Source: an uncultured Bacteroidales bacterium
GTDB lineage: Bacteria > Bacteroidota > Bacteroidia > Bacteroidales > UBA932
Assembly (NCBI GenBank): GCA_949294195.1
Contig: CASFGK010000005.1
Span: 1 to 64,000 of the forward strand
DNA: 64,000 nucleotides
Direction of reading: 5' to 3'
The notes under the pieces: generated by a model
What the model was told of the DNA's origin: nothing
The model's input: only the letters and a program-made list of their open reading frames with translations
Databases searched by the model: none
Shown here: positions 7,901 through 15,746 of the stretch, in pieces
Layout of the letters: each line of letters begins with the position of its first letter
How positions within the stretch are numbered: position 1 is the first letter of the stretch
Translations under genes and position numbers: made by a program

Positions 7901-8212
7901 GGTATAAGTCAGCCTCCTCGGCTCCCCTCCTTCTGCCGGAATCAGATATACTTCACGGTTGCCGTCATACTCTCCGGTAAACGCAATATATTTGCCGTCA
8001 GGCGAATAACGCGGAAATATCTCGTACCCCACATGGGAAGTGAGCCTTTGTGCCTCACCTCCGGACAATGGAGCCCTGTACAGGTCTCCGGCATAGGAAA
8101 ATACCACATCAGTACCGTTCGTCGCGGGAAACCTCAGCAGACGTGCCTCTTCAGCGCCGGCCACTGCCGCCGCACCGGCGGCCAGCAGCAATAGAATCAG
8201 ACGTTTTTTCAT
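4991..8212 (-). CDS. Tricorn-type S41 serine protease, exported
   Basis: A 1073-residue protein with a signal peptide (MKKRLILLLLAAGAAAVAGA). Residues about 25-540 contain repeated SPDGKYIAF-like blades (SPDGKVVYRN, SPDGRLLAYN, SPDGRYIAYI, SPDSRWITYT) forming the beta-propellers of the tricorn family. A helical C1-like region follows, then a PDZ domain (about 760-840, ending EGDYIVAVDGI) and an S41 catalytic core. The nucleophile is probably Ser956 in NKYSASDGDLFPW, and a likely catalytic His lies in ACGHAYV near 730. Tricorn degrades peptides produced by upstream proteases; with a signal peptide this copy should work in the periplasm. It is divergent from fkp and appears to be a single-gene unit. 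Confidence 0.9.
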   Translation of the reverse strand: MKKRLILLLLAAGAAAVAGAEEARLLRFPATNGTDVVFSYAGDLYRAPLSGGEAQRLTSHVGYEIFPRYSPDGKYIAFTGEYDGNREVYLIPAEGGEPRRLTYTATNSRDDVGDRMGPNNVVMTWSPDGKVVYRNRISSGFDGRLWKVSPEGGMPEALPLPEGGFCSWSPDGRLLAYNRVFREFRTWKYYRGGMADDIWIYDQTRKKVVNITSNVAQDIVPMWVGDEIFFMSDRDKTMNIFVYDTVSETTEKVTDYTDYDVKFPSTDGKTIVYEHAGYLYRLDPVTRKSERIRITFGAENVYARNELKNVSGNVTSAGFSSDGKRLAVTARGEVFDVPVHKGVTRNITRTPGANERGAVWSPDGRYIAYISDRTGETEIYLHPVSGGAPEQLTEGNDTYIRSLVWSPDSRTVLYTDRKNRVVTVDVATKAKKTVLQNPEREFYGVAFSPDSRWITYTKPASNGMSVVYVCNLEDGREYPVTEKWYNSSSPVFSTDGRYLVFGSDRDFNPVYGSLEWNHVYTRMGGIYLAMLRNDVPSPFLPEDEKVTVKDGPEKATEEDTSGKGTVEIDTEGIFARIVKLPLQTGNYRNLFSDGRCVWYYGNGATHAYNLETGDDNLVAQGAYMVTAPETENVLFRQGNTIYVSSLTSGKAALDNPVDLSDMVAPIDYAQEWAQIFDEAWRAFRDGFYVSNMHGVDWSAVKEKYSVFLPYVKTRLDLNYVIGEMIGELACGHAYVNPGEYPRPERIQTGLLGAEISRGRNGFYRIDRILPGAPYSRSLRSPLAEPGMDIGEGDYIVAVDGIMTDTVDNIYKLLVGKAGVLTEISVNSRPSADGAHDVVVEPIADEYPLYHYNWVQNNIRRVEEATGGRVGYIYIPDMGPEGLNEFARYFYPQLDKEALIIDDRANGGGNVSPMIIERLLRKPYRMTMSRTSTRTETVPDAVHYGPKVLLINKYSASDGDLFPWSFKANGIGTVIGTRTWGGIVGISGSLPYMDGTDIRVPFFTNYDAGTGRWIVENHGVDPDILIDNDPVAEQAGVDQQLEKAIQVVMEQLEDRKPLPPVPAPRTLKDLGVSE

Positions 8213-8268
8213 ATCGTATGGATTATTTTTTCCGTAACTGATAAAGTTAGATAATTTTCAGAAATTAG

Positions 8269-8276
8269 TATCTTTA
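8269..8276 (+). promoter_or_regulatory. Probable -7 element for fkp
   Basis: TATCTTTA differs from the Bacteroidetes -7 consensus TAnnTTTG only at the last base. It lies 26 bases before the fkp ATG at 8302. No clear TTG is seen 19-21 bases upstream. Confidence 0.4.
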
Positions 8277-8301
8277 CAAGTTGAAAACTTTGAATCCCGC
8301 A

Positions 8302-11148
8302 ATGAGAAAATTACTTTCCCTTCCGCCGAATCTTGTCGGCTGTTTCCATGATATAACCCAATATGACCCGGCAGAGTGGTTCTGCTGCTGCGACCCTGAA
8401 GGCAACCGTCTCGGTTCAGGAGGAGGCACCACATGGCTTCTCGAGTCATGCCGCAGGCAGGAAGATCCGGATGGCAGGCAAAGTTTCGCAGATTGGATAG
8501 GAAAAGAAAAAAGAATACTGTTGCATGCCGGAGGGCAAGGCCGGAGAGTGCCGGCGTATGCTCCTTCAGGAAAGATCCTTACCCCTATACCGGTATTCAG
8601 ATGGGAACGGGGACAGAGGCTCTCGCAAGACCTTCTGTCTCTACAGCTTCCTCTATATGAAAGGATTATGAAAAAGGCTCCGGCATCTCTTCACACATTG
8701 ATAGCAAGCGGGGACGTTTATATCCGCTGCAGCGGGCCGCTTCAGGACATACCCGAAGCGGATGTCGTCTGCTACGGTCTGTGGGAGGACCCGGACCTGG
8801 CCACACGGCATGGGGTCTTCGTGACCGGAAGGGACAGGCCGGGAGAGCTGGATTTCATGCTACAGAAGCCGTCTCTTTATGACCTCGGACAGCTGACCGG
8901 ATCACATTATTTCATGATAGACTCGGGGATATGGCTGCTGAGCGACAGAGCGGCGAAGCTGCTTGCAGAACGGTCTTATTCTGCTGACGGAAGCCAGATG
9001 AAAGAATACGACCTGTATTCGGAATTCGGGCTTTCACTGGGAAAAGCCCCACGCATCAAAGACAAGGGGCTGAATTCGCTGACAGTGGCGGTACTGCCTC
9101 TTCCGGGAGGGGAATTCTACCACTACGGCACAAGCCGAGAACTGATTTCCTCGACACTGGCAGTACAGAATCTCGTCCATGACCAGAGAATCATAATTCA
9201 GAGGAACATAAAGCCGCACCCTGCAATGTTCGTCCAGAATGCAGTCATCAGCAGACCGCTGACATCACGGAACTCGGACCTCTGGATAGAAAACAGCTTC
9301 ATAGGAGACAGATGGACGCTTTCGGACCATCACATCATCACCGGAGTACCTGAAAACGACTGGATTATGGATATTCCGCCAGGAATATGCATAGATACCG
9401 TTCCTATAGGATCCGGAAGTTGGGCGGCACGTCCGTACGGATTCAGCGATCCTTTCAAAGGAAGCACGTCTGACAGCAAGACGCTTTTCATGGGAAAACC
9501 GGTCACCGAATGGGCTGCCGAGCGGAACATTGTCCTGCCGGACTGCCCTGACATACAGAACGCCGGACTCTTCCCTGTCTGCCCAGATGTCCGTCAGCTG
9601 GGAACAGTATTGAGATGGATGATATCGGAACCTTCTGTGGAAGAAGGGCGTAAAATCTGGGAACAGGCAGAAAAATTGTCCGCGAACCAGCTCTCAGACA
9701 GGGCTGACCTGCGCCGGCTTTTCCGCCAGAGGAAACAGTTCAGGAAAGAAAACTGGCCGATGCTTGCAGCCAACTACAGCAAGAGTGTTTTCTATCAGCT
9801 GGATCTTGCCGACGCAGCCTCCGAGTTCGTCGAAGGAAACATACCGCTTCCGGCAGAGCTTCCAAAGGATGCTCCCCTGATGAAGCGGATCCAGGACAGC
9901 ATGTTCCGGTCGCAGGTACTGAAACTGAGAAACGACCCGGAATCCTGCGCATATGAGCAGCAGGCATTCTCGCTTCTGAGGGAAGGTCTGATAAATACCG
10001 TACTGCAGGAAAAGCAGAATCCCCGTCTGGATATCTACAAAGACCAGATCGTATGGGGAAGGAGTCCTGTACGCATAGACCTTGCCGGAGGGTGGACAGA
10101 TACTCCGCCATACTGTATGTACGCGGGAGGGTCCGTAGTGAACCTGGCCATCGAACTGAACGGGCAGCCGCCTCTGCAAGTATATGTAAAACCTTCAAGC
10201 GAATACCGTGTTACTTTGAGGTCAATCGATCTGGGTGCTATGGAAATCATAAGCACATGGGATGAGCTGCGCAATTACAGGAAAGTAAGCTCGCCCTTCT
10301 CCATACCGAAAGCGGCACTGGCACTTGCCGGATTCATTCCTGAATTTGCGGTGCAGAAGTACGGCTCGCTTGAAGAGCAGCTGAAGTCGTTCGGTTCCGG
10401 TATCGAAGTGACTCTTCTGGCCGCCATTCCGGCAGGATCAGGACTCGGCACGAGCTCTATTCTTGCAGCGACCGTTCTAGGGGCACTTTCAGATTTCTGC
10501 GGACTGGCATGGGACAAGAGCGGGATAGGAAACCGGACACTGATTCTGGAGCAGCTGCTTACGACAGGAGGAGGATGGCAGGACCAGTACGGCGGAGTGA
10601 TGCACGGGGTGAAACTCCTGCAAACGGCAGAAGGACTCCATCAGATCCCTTCCATAAAATGGCTTCCGGAATACCTTTTCACCCAGCCCGAAAACCGGGC
10701 GTGCCATCTCCTGTATTATACAGGAATAACACGCACAGCCAAAGGAATTCTTGCTGAGATAGTACGGAAGATGTTCCTCAACAGCGGAGAGCACCTGCAT
10801 CTGCTTGCCGAAATGAACGTACATGCTCATGACATGTATGAAACGATACTGACAGGCAACTTCAAAGAATACGGACGGCTGGTAGGGAAAAGCTGGGATC
10901 AGAACAAGGCACTCGACCCAGGTACGGACCCGGCTGCCGTAGAAGCCCTCATATCCCGCATAAAAGACTATGCCGCAGGATACAAGCTCCCAGGTGCAGG
11001 AGGCGGAGGCTATCTCTATATCGTGGCCAAGGACCCCGAAGCAGCGGTACGCATAAAAAAGGAGCTCACATCCGATCCTCTCAACAGCAGTTCCAGGTTC
11101 GTGGATATGAGCCTCTCGGACAAAGGACTGCAGATCAGCAGGTCCTGA
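8302..11148 (+). CDS. fkp: Bifunctional L-fucokinase / L-fucose-1-phosphate guanylyltransferase
   Basis: A 948-residue protein; I chose the ATG at 8302 because MRKLLSLPPNLVGCFHD matches the start of Bacteroides fragilis Fkp as I recall it, whose length (949) is nearly the same. An in-frame TTG at 8281 would add seven residues. The N-terminal half is the GDP-fucose pyrophosphorylase (HAGGQGRRVPAYAPSGKILT near 80-100) with a beta-helix middle. The C-terminal half is a GHMP kinase: PVRIDLAGGWTDTPPY near 590-605, the ATP loop PAGSGLGTSSIL near 710-725 and the C-terminal LPGAGGGGYLYI near 900-912. Fkp converts exogenous L-fucose to GDP-fucose in the cytoplasm for capsule and protein O-glycosylation. 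It is transcribed alone, facing phoU eight bases away. Confidence 0.95.
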   Translation: MRKLLSLPPNLVGCFHDITQYDPAEWFCCCDPEGNRLGSGGGTTWLLESCRRQEDPDGRQSFADWIGKEKRILLHAGGQGRRVPAYAPSGKILTPIPVFRWERGQRLSQDLLSLQLPLYERIMKKAPASLHTLIASGDVYIRCSGPLQDIPEADVVCYGLWEDPDLATRHGVFVTGRDRPGELDFMLQKPSLYDLGQLTGSHYFMIDSGIWLLSDRAAKLLAERSYSADGSQMKEYDLYSEFGLSLGKAPRIKDKGLNSLTVAVLPLPGGEFYHYGTSRELISSTLAVQNLVHDQRIIIQRNIKPHPAMFVQNAVISRPLTSRNSDLWIENSFIGDRWTLSDHHIITGVPENDWIMDIPPGICIDTVPIGSGSWAARPYGFSDPFKGSTSDSKTLFMGKPVTEWAAERNIVLPDCPDIQNAGLFPVCPDVRQLGTVLRWMISEPSVEEGRKIWEQAEKLSANQLSDRADLRRLFRQRKQFRKENWPMLAANYSKSVFYQLDLADAASEFVEGNIPLPAELPKDAPLMKRIQDSMFRSQVLKLRNDPESCAYEQQAFSLLREGLINTVLQEKQNPRLDIYKDQIVWGRSPVRIDLAGGWTDTPPYCMYAGGSVVNLAIELNGQPPLQVYVKPSSEYRVTLRSIDLGAMEIISTWDELRNYRKVSSPFSIPKAALALAGFIPEFAVQKYGSLEEQLKSFGSGIEVTLLAAIPAGSGLGTSSILAATVLGALSDFCGLAWDKSGIGNRTLILEQLLTTGGGWQDQYGGVMHGVKLLQTAEGLHQIPSIKWLPEYLFTQPENRACHLLYYTGITRTAKGILAEIVRKMFLNSGEHLHLLAEMNVHAHDMYETILTGNFKEYGRLVGKSWDQNKALDPGTDPAAVEALISRIKDYAAGYKLPGAGGGGYLYIVAKDPEAAVRIKKELTSDPLNSSSRFVDMSLSDKGLQISRS

Positions 11149-11156
11149 GCCATCTG

Positions 11157-11855
11157 TTACTTGGCGGTCTCTTGCGAAGCCGTATGCTTGAGCACCTTGG
11201 CATCTATATAGAAGACTATCTCTTCCGCTATATTGGTAAGGTGGTCTCCGGTGCGCTCCAGTTTGCGGAACACACCTCCGAATCCCAGACAGAACGGAAT
11301 AGCTTCCGGATGCAGGCGTGCATAGTCGGCAAGAATGCCGGCAGAAGCCTTGTTTATACAATCAAGCCGGTCATCCTGGGCAAGAACCGAAGTGGCCTTT
11401 ACAGGATCCTCTTCCCGGAGAGCCTGCTGAAGATCTGAAAGCATGTTGAGCACTATCGCGAACATGTCCCCTATCCGGAGCCTGTCCATCAGATCCCGGT
11501 CAAGCTTTTCAACATCTGTATCCCTGACAAATCTGGCTATACCGTCAGCATAGTCTCCGATTCTTTCCAGATCGCCGTTTATCTTGAGCATGGCCAGCAC
11601 AAAACGCAGGTCTACCGCCACCGGAGTAAAAAGAGCGATGAAATCCTCTATATCGCTGTCTATCTTCAGCTCGAATGCGTCCACCCTGCGTTCGCGGACA
11701 ATGATCTGCCGGGCTGTATCGCGGTCCAGATTGAGGACAGCTTCCCGGGACTGTTCCATCTGATTGCAGACCAGAGTCCACATCTGGTCTACCTCGCGTC
11801 TGAGCTGCATCAGCTCGGTTTCGACAAATTTTACCATGATATTCTGATTTTTCAA
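11157..11855 (-). CDS. phoU: Phosphate transport/regulation protein PhoU
   Basis: A 232-residue all-helical protein with two PhoU repeats. The first is about 10-110 (DRDTARQIIVRERRVDAFEL, then the PVAVDLRFVLAMLKINGDLE segment, where ERIGDYADGIA is the classic metal-binding signature). The second is about 120-215 and ends KLERTGDHLTNIAEEIVF, the second copy. PhoU modulates the PstB/PhoR interaction and restrains phosphate uptake and Pho signalling. It is last in the pst operon, eight bases after pstB. Confidence 0.95.
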   Translation of the reverse strand: MKNQNIMVKFVETELMQLRREVDQMWTLVCNQMEQSREAVLNLDRDTARQIIVRERRVDAFELKIDSDIEDFIALFTPVAVDLRFVLAMLKINGDLERIGDYADGIARFVRDTDVEKLDRDLMDRLRIGDMFAIVLNMLSDLQQALREEDPVKATSVLAQDDRLDCINKASAGILADYARLHPEAIPFCLGFGGVFRKLERTGDHLTNIAEEIVFYIDAKVLKHTASQETAK

Positions 11856-11863
11856 TTTTCCGG

Positions 11864-12616
11864 TTAACCGAATCTTCCGGTAATATAGTTCTGCGTGGCT
11901 TCCTTGTGAGGATTGGTGAAAATGACTTTCGTATCATCGTACTCGACCATCTCCCCCATGTAGAAGAAGGCGGTCTTGTCGCTGACACGCGAAGCCTGCT
12001 GCATGTTGTGGGTCACGATGACAATGGTCACTTCATTCCTCAGCTCACAGATAAGTTCTTCTACCTTTGCCGTTGAAATCGGATCCAGTGCGGATGCAGG
12101 CTCGTCCATCAGCAGGACAGACGGAGATACCGCCATAGCCCTGGCTATACACAGACGCTGCTGCTGGCCTCCGGAAAGCGCATAGGCGGAAGCGCCGAGC
12201 TTCTCTTTCACCTCATCCCACAGAGCCGCGCCTTTCAAGGCTTCTTCCACTCGGTGCTCTATGAATGACTTGTCTCTGATACCGTTGACTCTCAAGCCAT
12301 AAGCCACATTCTCGAAAATGCTTTTCGGGAACGGGTTAGGACGCTGGAAAACCATTCCCACTTCCTTGCGCAGTTCATCCACCTGCACGTCCGGAGCATA
12401 GATATTCTTGCCGTCTATCAGGATTTCGCCTTCAAGCCTGGAGCCGGGGACAAGATCATTCATACGGTTGAACAGGCGGAGGAACGTGGATTTTCCGCAA
12501 CCGGACGGTCCGATGAAAGCCACGACTTTGTTCTGCGGAATGTCCATCGAAATCCCTTTCAGGGCATGGAAACTTCCGTAGTAGAAATTCACGTCTTTTG
12601 CTTCTATCTTTTCCAT
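11864..12616 (-). CDS. pstB: Phosphate ABC transporter ATP-binding protein
   Basis: A 250-residue ABC ATPase. Walker A is [10 protein letters not shown] (about 33-42), the Q-loop [13 protein letters not shown] is diagnostic for PstB, the signature is ALSGGQQQR, Walker B is [12 protein letters not shown] and the switch His is in [10 protein letters not shown]. It powers inorganic phosphate import through PstCA at the inner membrane. It sits six bases after pstA and eight before phoU. Length is typical of the family. Confidence 0.97.
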   Translation of the reverse strand: MEKIEAKDVNFYYGSFHALKGISMDIPQNKVVAFIGPSGCGKSTFLRLFNRMNDLVPGSRLEGEILIDGKNIYAPDVQVDELRKEVGMVFQRPNPFPKSIFENVAYGLRVNGIRDKSFIEHRVEEALKGAALWDEVKEKLGASAYALSGGQQQRLCIARAMAVSPSVLLMDEPASALDPISTAKVEELICELRNEVTIVIVTHNMQQASRVSDKTAFFYMGEMVEYDDTKVIFTNPHKEATQNYITGRFG

Positions 12617-12622
12617 ATAATA

Positions 12623-13510
12623 TTATTTCATCTTCAGTCTGTTCTCGAAGTACTGGCGAAGCACACCAGCCAGCAGATTGATTATCAACACTATAATAAT
12701 CAAGACCAGCGCCGTGCCGTACGCTATCGGCTGCTGCGCTTCGATATCGGTACCGCTGGTGGATATCACATACAGATGGTACGGCAGAGCCATACACTGG
12801 TCGAAAACCGAGGCGGGAAGCTGCGGGAAGAAATATGCCGCACATGTGAACAGGATAGGTGCAGTCTCTCCTGAGACACGTCCCAGAGAAAGGATAAGTC
12901 CCGTGATGATACGCGGCATGGCCATGGGAAGGACCACCTTCCAGATAGTCTGGAGCTTGGTGGCGCCAAGAGCCAGACTGCCTTCCCTTATCCCGTCAGG
13001 AATGTCCTTAAGCGCCTCTTCCGTAGTACGTATCACCAGAGGTAGGGAAAGCAGTCCGAGCGTAAGCGAGCCGGCAAGGATACTGTCCCCGAATCCGAGA
13101 TACTTTACAAAGAGAGCCATACCGAAAAGTCCGAATACTATGGACGGCACACCGCTCAGATTGTTGGTCATGAGACGGATGAATTTCACGACCCACCCTC
13201 TCGAAGCATATTCGTTCATATAAATGCCGCTCATGATCCCGACCGGGAAAGCGACAAGTGCGCTTCCTGTCATGAGAAGGAGTGTTCCCGCAATAGCCGG
13301 GAAAATACCGCCTGATGTCATTCCGTCAGAAGGAGCTTCCGTCAGGAAATCCCAGTTCAGCACACCTGCTCCCTTATATATTATAAATCCCAGAATGGCA
13401 AACAGGACAAGCACTATCATAAGGCTCAGAACCCTGAAAACGGTAAAAGCGACTTTCTGGGACATGCGCTTTTTCGCGCTGAATCCGTCAGGATAAACCG
13501 GTGTACTCAT
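12623..13510 (-). CDS. pstA: Phosphate ABC transporter permease PstA
   Basis: A 295-residue membrane protein with six predicted helices. The EAA loop that docks on PstB is EALKDIPDGIREGSLALGAT (about 170-190), followed by KLQTIWKVVLPMAMPRIITG. SGVPSIVFGLFGMALFV is the conserved PstA/PstC helix. The N-terminus is basic and cytoplasmic. It forms the channel with PstC and lies between pstC (three-base gap) and pstB. Confidence 0.96.
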   Translation of the reverse strand: MSTPVYPDGFSAKKRMSQKVAFTVFRVLSLMIVLVLFAILGFIIYKGAGVLNWDFLTEAPSDGMTSGGIFPAIAGTLLLMTGSALVAFPVGIMSGIYMNEYASRGWVVKFIRLMTNNLSGVPSIVFGLFGMALFVKYLGFGDSILAGSLTLGLLSLPLVIRTTEEALKDIPDGIREGSLALGATKLQTIWKVVLPMAMPRIITGLILSLGRVSGETAPILFTCAAYFFPQLPASVFDQCMALPYHLYVISTSGTDIEAQQPIAYGTALVLIIIVLIINLLAGVLRQYFENRLKMK

Positions 13511-13513
13511 GGC

Positions 13514-14710
13514 CTAACTGTTTTTTGCGCGATTACGCGATGAAATATATTCCACACACATGTTTATGAAGAAAGTGATAAAGAAGAGAATCACACCCAG
13601 AAGGAACAGAGACTGGTAATGCGCCCCTCCGGCAGGAGCTTCTCCGAGTTCGGCAGCAATAGTGGCAGGAATGGTCCTCAACGGTTCCAGTATAGAAGTC
13701 GGGATTACAGCGGCATTTCCGGTAACCATCAGCACGGCCATAGTCTCTCCGACAGCGCGGCCTATTCCCAGAACGACTCCGGAAGCTATGCCGGACATCG
13801 AAGACGGAATCACAACCTTGTAGATTGTCTGCCATTTGGTAGCGCCCAGAGCCAGGCTTGCCTCTCTCAATGTGCGAGGGCAGCTGCGCATGGCATCTTC
13901 AGCTACAGTCACGATGGTAGGAAGTGCCATGACAGCCAGTACAAGACTTCCCGCAAGCCCGCTTTCTCCCACCGGAAGCCCGAAAACCTGCTGCAGAACC
14001 GGTACAATGACGATAAGTCCGAAAAATCCGTAGACGACTGACGGGATACCGTTAAGCAGCTCAATTACAGGCTTGAGAAAGCCTCGCACCTTGGGCGGTG
14101 CCACCTCTGACATATATACTGCGATGCTGATTCCGAACGGAAGGGCAAAAAGTATCGCGAACAGACTGACCCATACCGTTCCGGCCAGAAGAGGAAGAAT
14201 ACCGAAAAGCGGAGCGGGAGTCGCTGTCGGAAACCATTCCCTGCCGAGGAACACCTCGCCTGCCGATATGCTCTTGTCTTCTATGAAACGCAGGTCAGCA
14301 CTCTCCGGAATCAATGATTCCGGGACGAAAGCCACCATTCCGGGACGGGATCCGACCAGTCCGGCAATAGCTGCTCCGGCATACTCATATTGGGGACCAA
14401 GCTCTTTTTCAGTAAAATATTCATCCGAATCTTCCAGACGGAAAGTCTCTATAGCAAGGTCTTTCCCTCCCAGTTCCTTCCAGTTGGTGATATCCTCGTC
14501 GAAAACGGCCTTGATCTGACCGGCTGTCATGGATGAAACTGTGTTCTCCTTGTTGAGAACCAGCACATATCCCTCTTCAACCACAGGCTCGCCGAAAAGT
14601 CCGGCTCCTTCAGTAAAGAGGAACCCAATAATCAGAAGAATCACCGCACTGGTGACAAATCCGCTGGCAGTAAGAATCCACCTGACTGCTTTTTCCAAAA
14701 ATCTTTTCAT
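13514..14710 (-). CDS. pstC: Phosphate ABC transporter permease PstC with PstS-like periplasmic insertion
   Basis: A 398-residue protein, longer than a typical PstC of around 300. Helix 1 is about 13-34. Residues about 42-155 form a soluble insertion containing VLNKENTVSSMTAGQIKAVF and DITNWKELGGKDLAIETF, clearly similar to residues of the neighbouring PstS (VVNPANPVARLTREQLEAIF, KITNWKEVGGEDRRIVV). The phosphate-binding S-G-T of PstS is missing there (FRLEDSDEYF instead). The permease proper follows: helix LFGILPLLAGTVWVSLFAIL, NGIPSVVYGFFGLIVIV and the EAA loop CPRTLREASLALGAT. The insertion would lie in the periplasm. The rest is ordinary PstC, so transport function is expected. Confidence 0.95.
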   Translation of the reverse strand: MKRFLEKAVRWILTASGFVTSAVILLIIGFLFTEGAGLFGEPVVEEGYVLVLNKENTVSSMTAGQIKAVFDEDITNWKELGGKDLAIETFRLEDSDEYFTEKELGPQYEYAGAAIAGLVGSRPGMVAFVPESLIPESADLRFIEDKSISAGEVFLGREWFPTATPAPLFGILPLLAGTVWVSLFAILFALPFGISIAVYMSEVAPPKVRGFLKPVIELLNGIPSVVYGFFGLIVIVPVLQQVFGLPVGESGLAGSLVLAVMALPTIVTVAEDAMRSCPRTLREASLALGATKWQTIYKVVIPSSMSGIASGVVLGIGRAVGETMAVLMVTGNAAVIPTSILEPLRTIPATIAAELGEAPAGGAHYQSLFLLGVILFFITFFINMCVEYISSRNRAKNS

Positions 14711-14716
14711 TATGGT

Positions 14717-15586
14717 TTATTTTTCGGAGTCCCGGTTTGAACCGGAGCGGCCGGACTCTTCCGCAGCTACAGGAACGAATCCCTGTTCCAGAACAGATTC
14801 CTGTCCTTCCGGAGAAAGCACGTATGAAATGAACGGACTCACCTGAGCTTCCTTTTCCGCATCATAATAATAGTACAGAGGGCGGACTATAGGATAGGAG
14901 CCGTCAGCCGCCGTCCCGACTGACGGCGAGACAAAATGTCCGCCTCCGTCATAAGATACGGCCAAAGGCTTTACATACCGGTTCAGATAAGCCAGGCCGA
15001 TATAGCCTATCGCACCTTTTGTCTGCCGCACCGACTGGATAATGGCACCCGTGGCCGGCATGGAAAGAATACTGCTCATATAGTTCTTGTTGTCCAGTAC
15101 GCTCTCCTTGAAGAATTCATAGGTTCCTGACGAGGTTTCGCGGGAATACACCACGATCCTGCGGTCTTCGCCTCCTACTTCTTTCCAGTTGGTAATCTTG
15201 CCTCTGAAGATTGCTTCAAGCTGTTCGCGGGTAAGACGGGCTACAGGATTAGCCGGATTGACTACAACTGCCAGGGCATCGTATGCTACAATGACCTCTC
15301 TGGCATCAAGTCCTGTCTGCGCGAACTTCATCTTTTCACCGAACTTGATCCGGCGGGAAGCCATGGCGATGTCAGTTGTGTTTTCAGGAAGGGCGGCAAT
15401 CCCGACTCCGGAGCCTCCTCCTGTTACGATGACCTCAGCATCAGGGTGCTCTTTCAGGTACTGTTCCGCAAGCTCCTGTGTCAATGGAAGAAGCGTATCG
15501 CTTCCTTTTATGCGCTGGGCATGAGAGATATCCTGCAGCAGCAGGATACAGAGAAAGGATAGTAAAGCGGTTCTCTTGTTCATCAT
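14717..15586 (-). CDS. pstS: Periplasmic phosphate-binding protein PstS
   Basis: Start chosen at the ATG at 15586 (MMNKRTALLSFLCILLLQD), which gives a clean signal peptide ending near HAQ; the ATG one codon later is equally possible. The 289-residue product begins its mature part IKGSDTLLPLTQELAEQY, contains VTGGGSGVGIAAL (phosphate-binding loop) and SRETSSGTYEFFKES (the second loop with S-G-T). It delivers phosphate to PstCA. It is the first gene of the operon, downstream of a consensus promoter and a tandem repeat. Confidence 0.95.
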   Translation of the reverse strand: MMNKRTALLSFLCILLLQDISHAQRIKGSDTLLPLTQELAEQYLKEHPDAEVIVTGGGSGVGIAALPENTTDIAMASRRIKFGEKMKFAQTGLDAREVIVAYDALAVVVNPANPVARLTREQLEAIFRGKITNWKEVGGEDRRIVVYSRETSSGTYEFFKESVLDNKNYMSSILSMPATGAIIQSVRQTKGAIGYIGLAYLNRYVKPLAVSYDGGGHFVSPSVGTAADGSYPIVRPLYYYYDAEKEAQVSPFISYVLSPEGQESVLEQGFVPVAAEESGRSGSNRDSEK

Positions 15587-15618
15587 TCGGTCCGGGCAGG
15601 CCAATTTCCGCCCGGATG

Positions 15619-15649
15619 CAAAGGTATATTCAAGAGGAGGAACTTACAA
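15619..15649 (-). promoter_or_regulatory. Promoter of the pst operon
   Basis: On the minus strand TTG (15649-15647) is followed after 20 bases by TACCTTTG (15626-15619), matching the Bacteroidetes TTG-N19-21-TAnnTTTG promoter. The pstS start lies 33 bases downstream. Confidence 0.8.
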
Positions 15650-15659
15650 GGCCCGGGTT

Positions 15660-15701
15660 CCGATTTAACAGTTCGTTAACCCGATTTAATAATTCTGTAA
15701 C
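15660..15701 (-). promoter_or_regulatory. Candidate Pho-box-like tandem repeat upstream of pst
   Basis: Two abutting 21-base units on the plus strand, CCGATTTAACAGTTCGTTAAC (15660-15680) and CCGATTTAATAATTCTGTAAC (15681-15701), match at 17 of 21 positions. Each unit holds two TTAA/TTAC words about 10-11 bases apart, so the minus strand shows four half-sites with near-helical spacing. The array ends about 10 bases upstream of the -33 TTG, where PhoB-type activators bind. The regulator is not in this window; the assignment is inference. Confidence 0.55.
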
Positions 15702-15746
15702 ACACTTGCCGGCCGGAATAAAGCCATACCGAATCCGTCCGAAATG

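Noticed and set aside
7388-8194. 268-codon plus-strand open frame antisense to the tricorn protease
   Set aside because: The opposite strand encodes repeated propeller motifs and a signal peptide; the frame is a shadow.
8281-8301. Upstream TTG start for fkp
   Set aside because: The ATG at 8302 matches the known Fkp N-terminus and length; the extra seven residues do not.
10489-11361. 290-codon minus-strand open frame inside fkp and phoU
   Set aside because: It covers the conserved GHMP-kinase coding part of fkp on the other strand and has no recognisable domain.
15665-15679. TTAACAGTTCGTTAA as a simple palindromic operator
   Set aside because: It is better explained as part of the larger 21-bp tandem repeat; the neighbouring unit breaks the palindrome while keeping the direct-repeat words.
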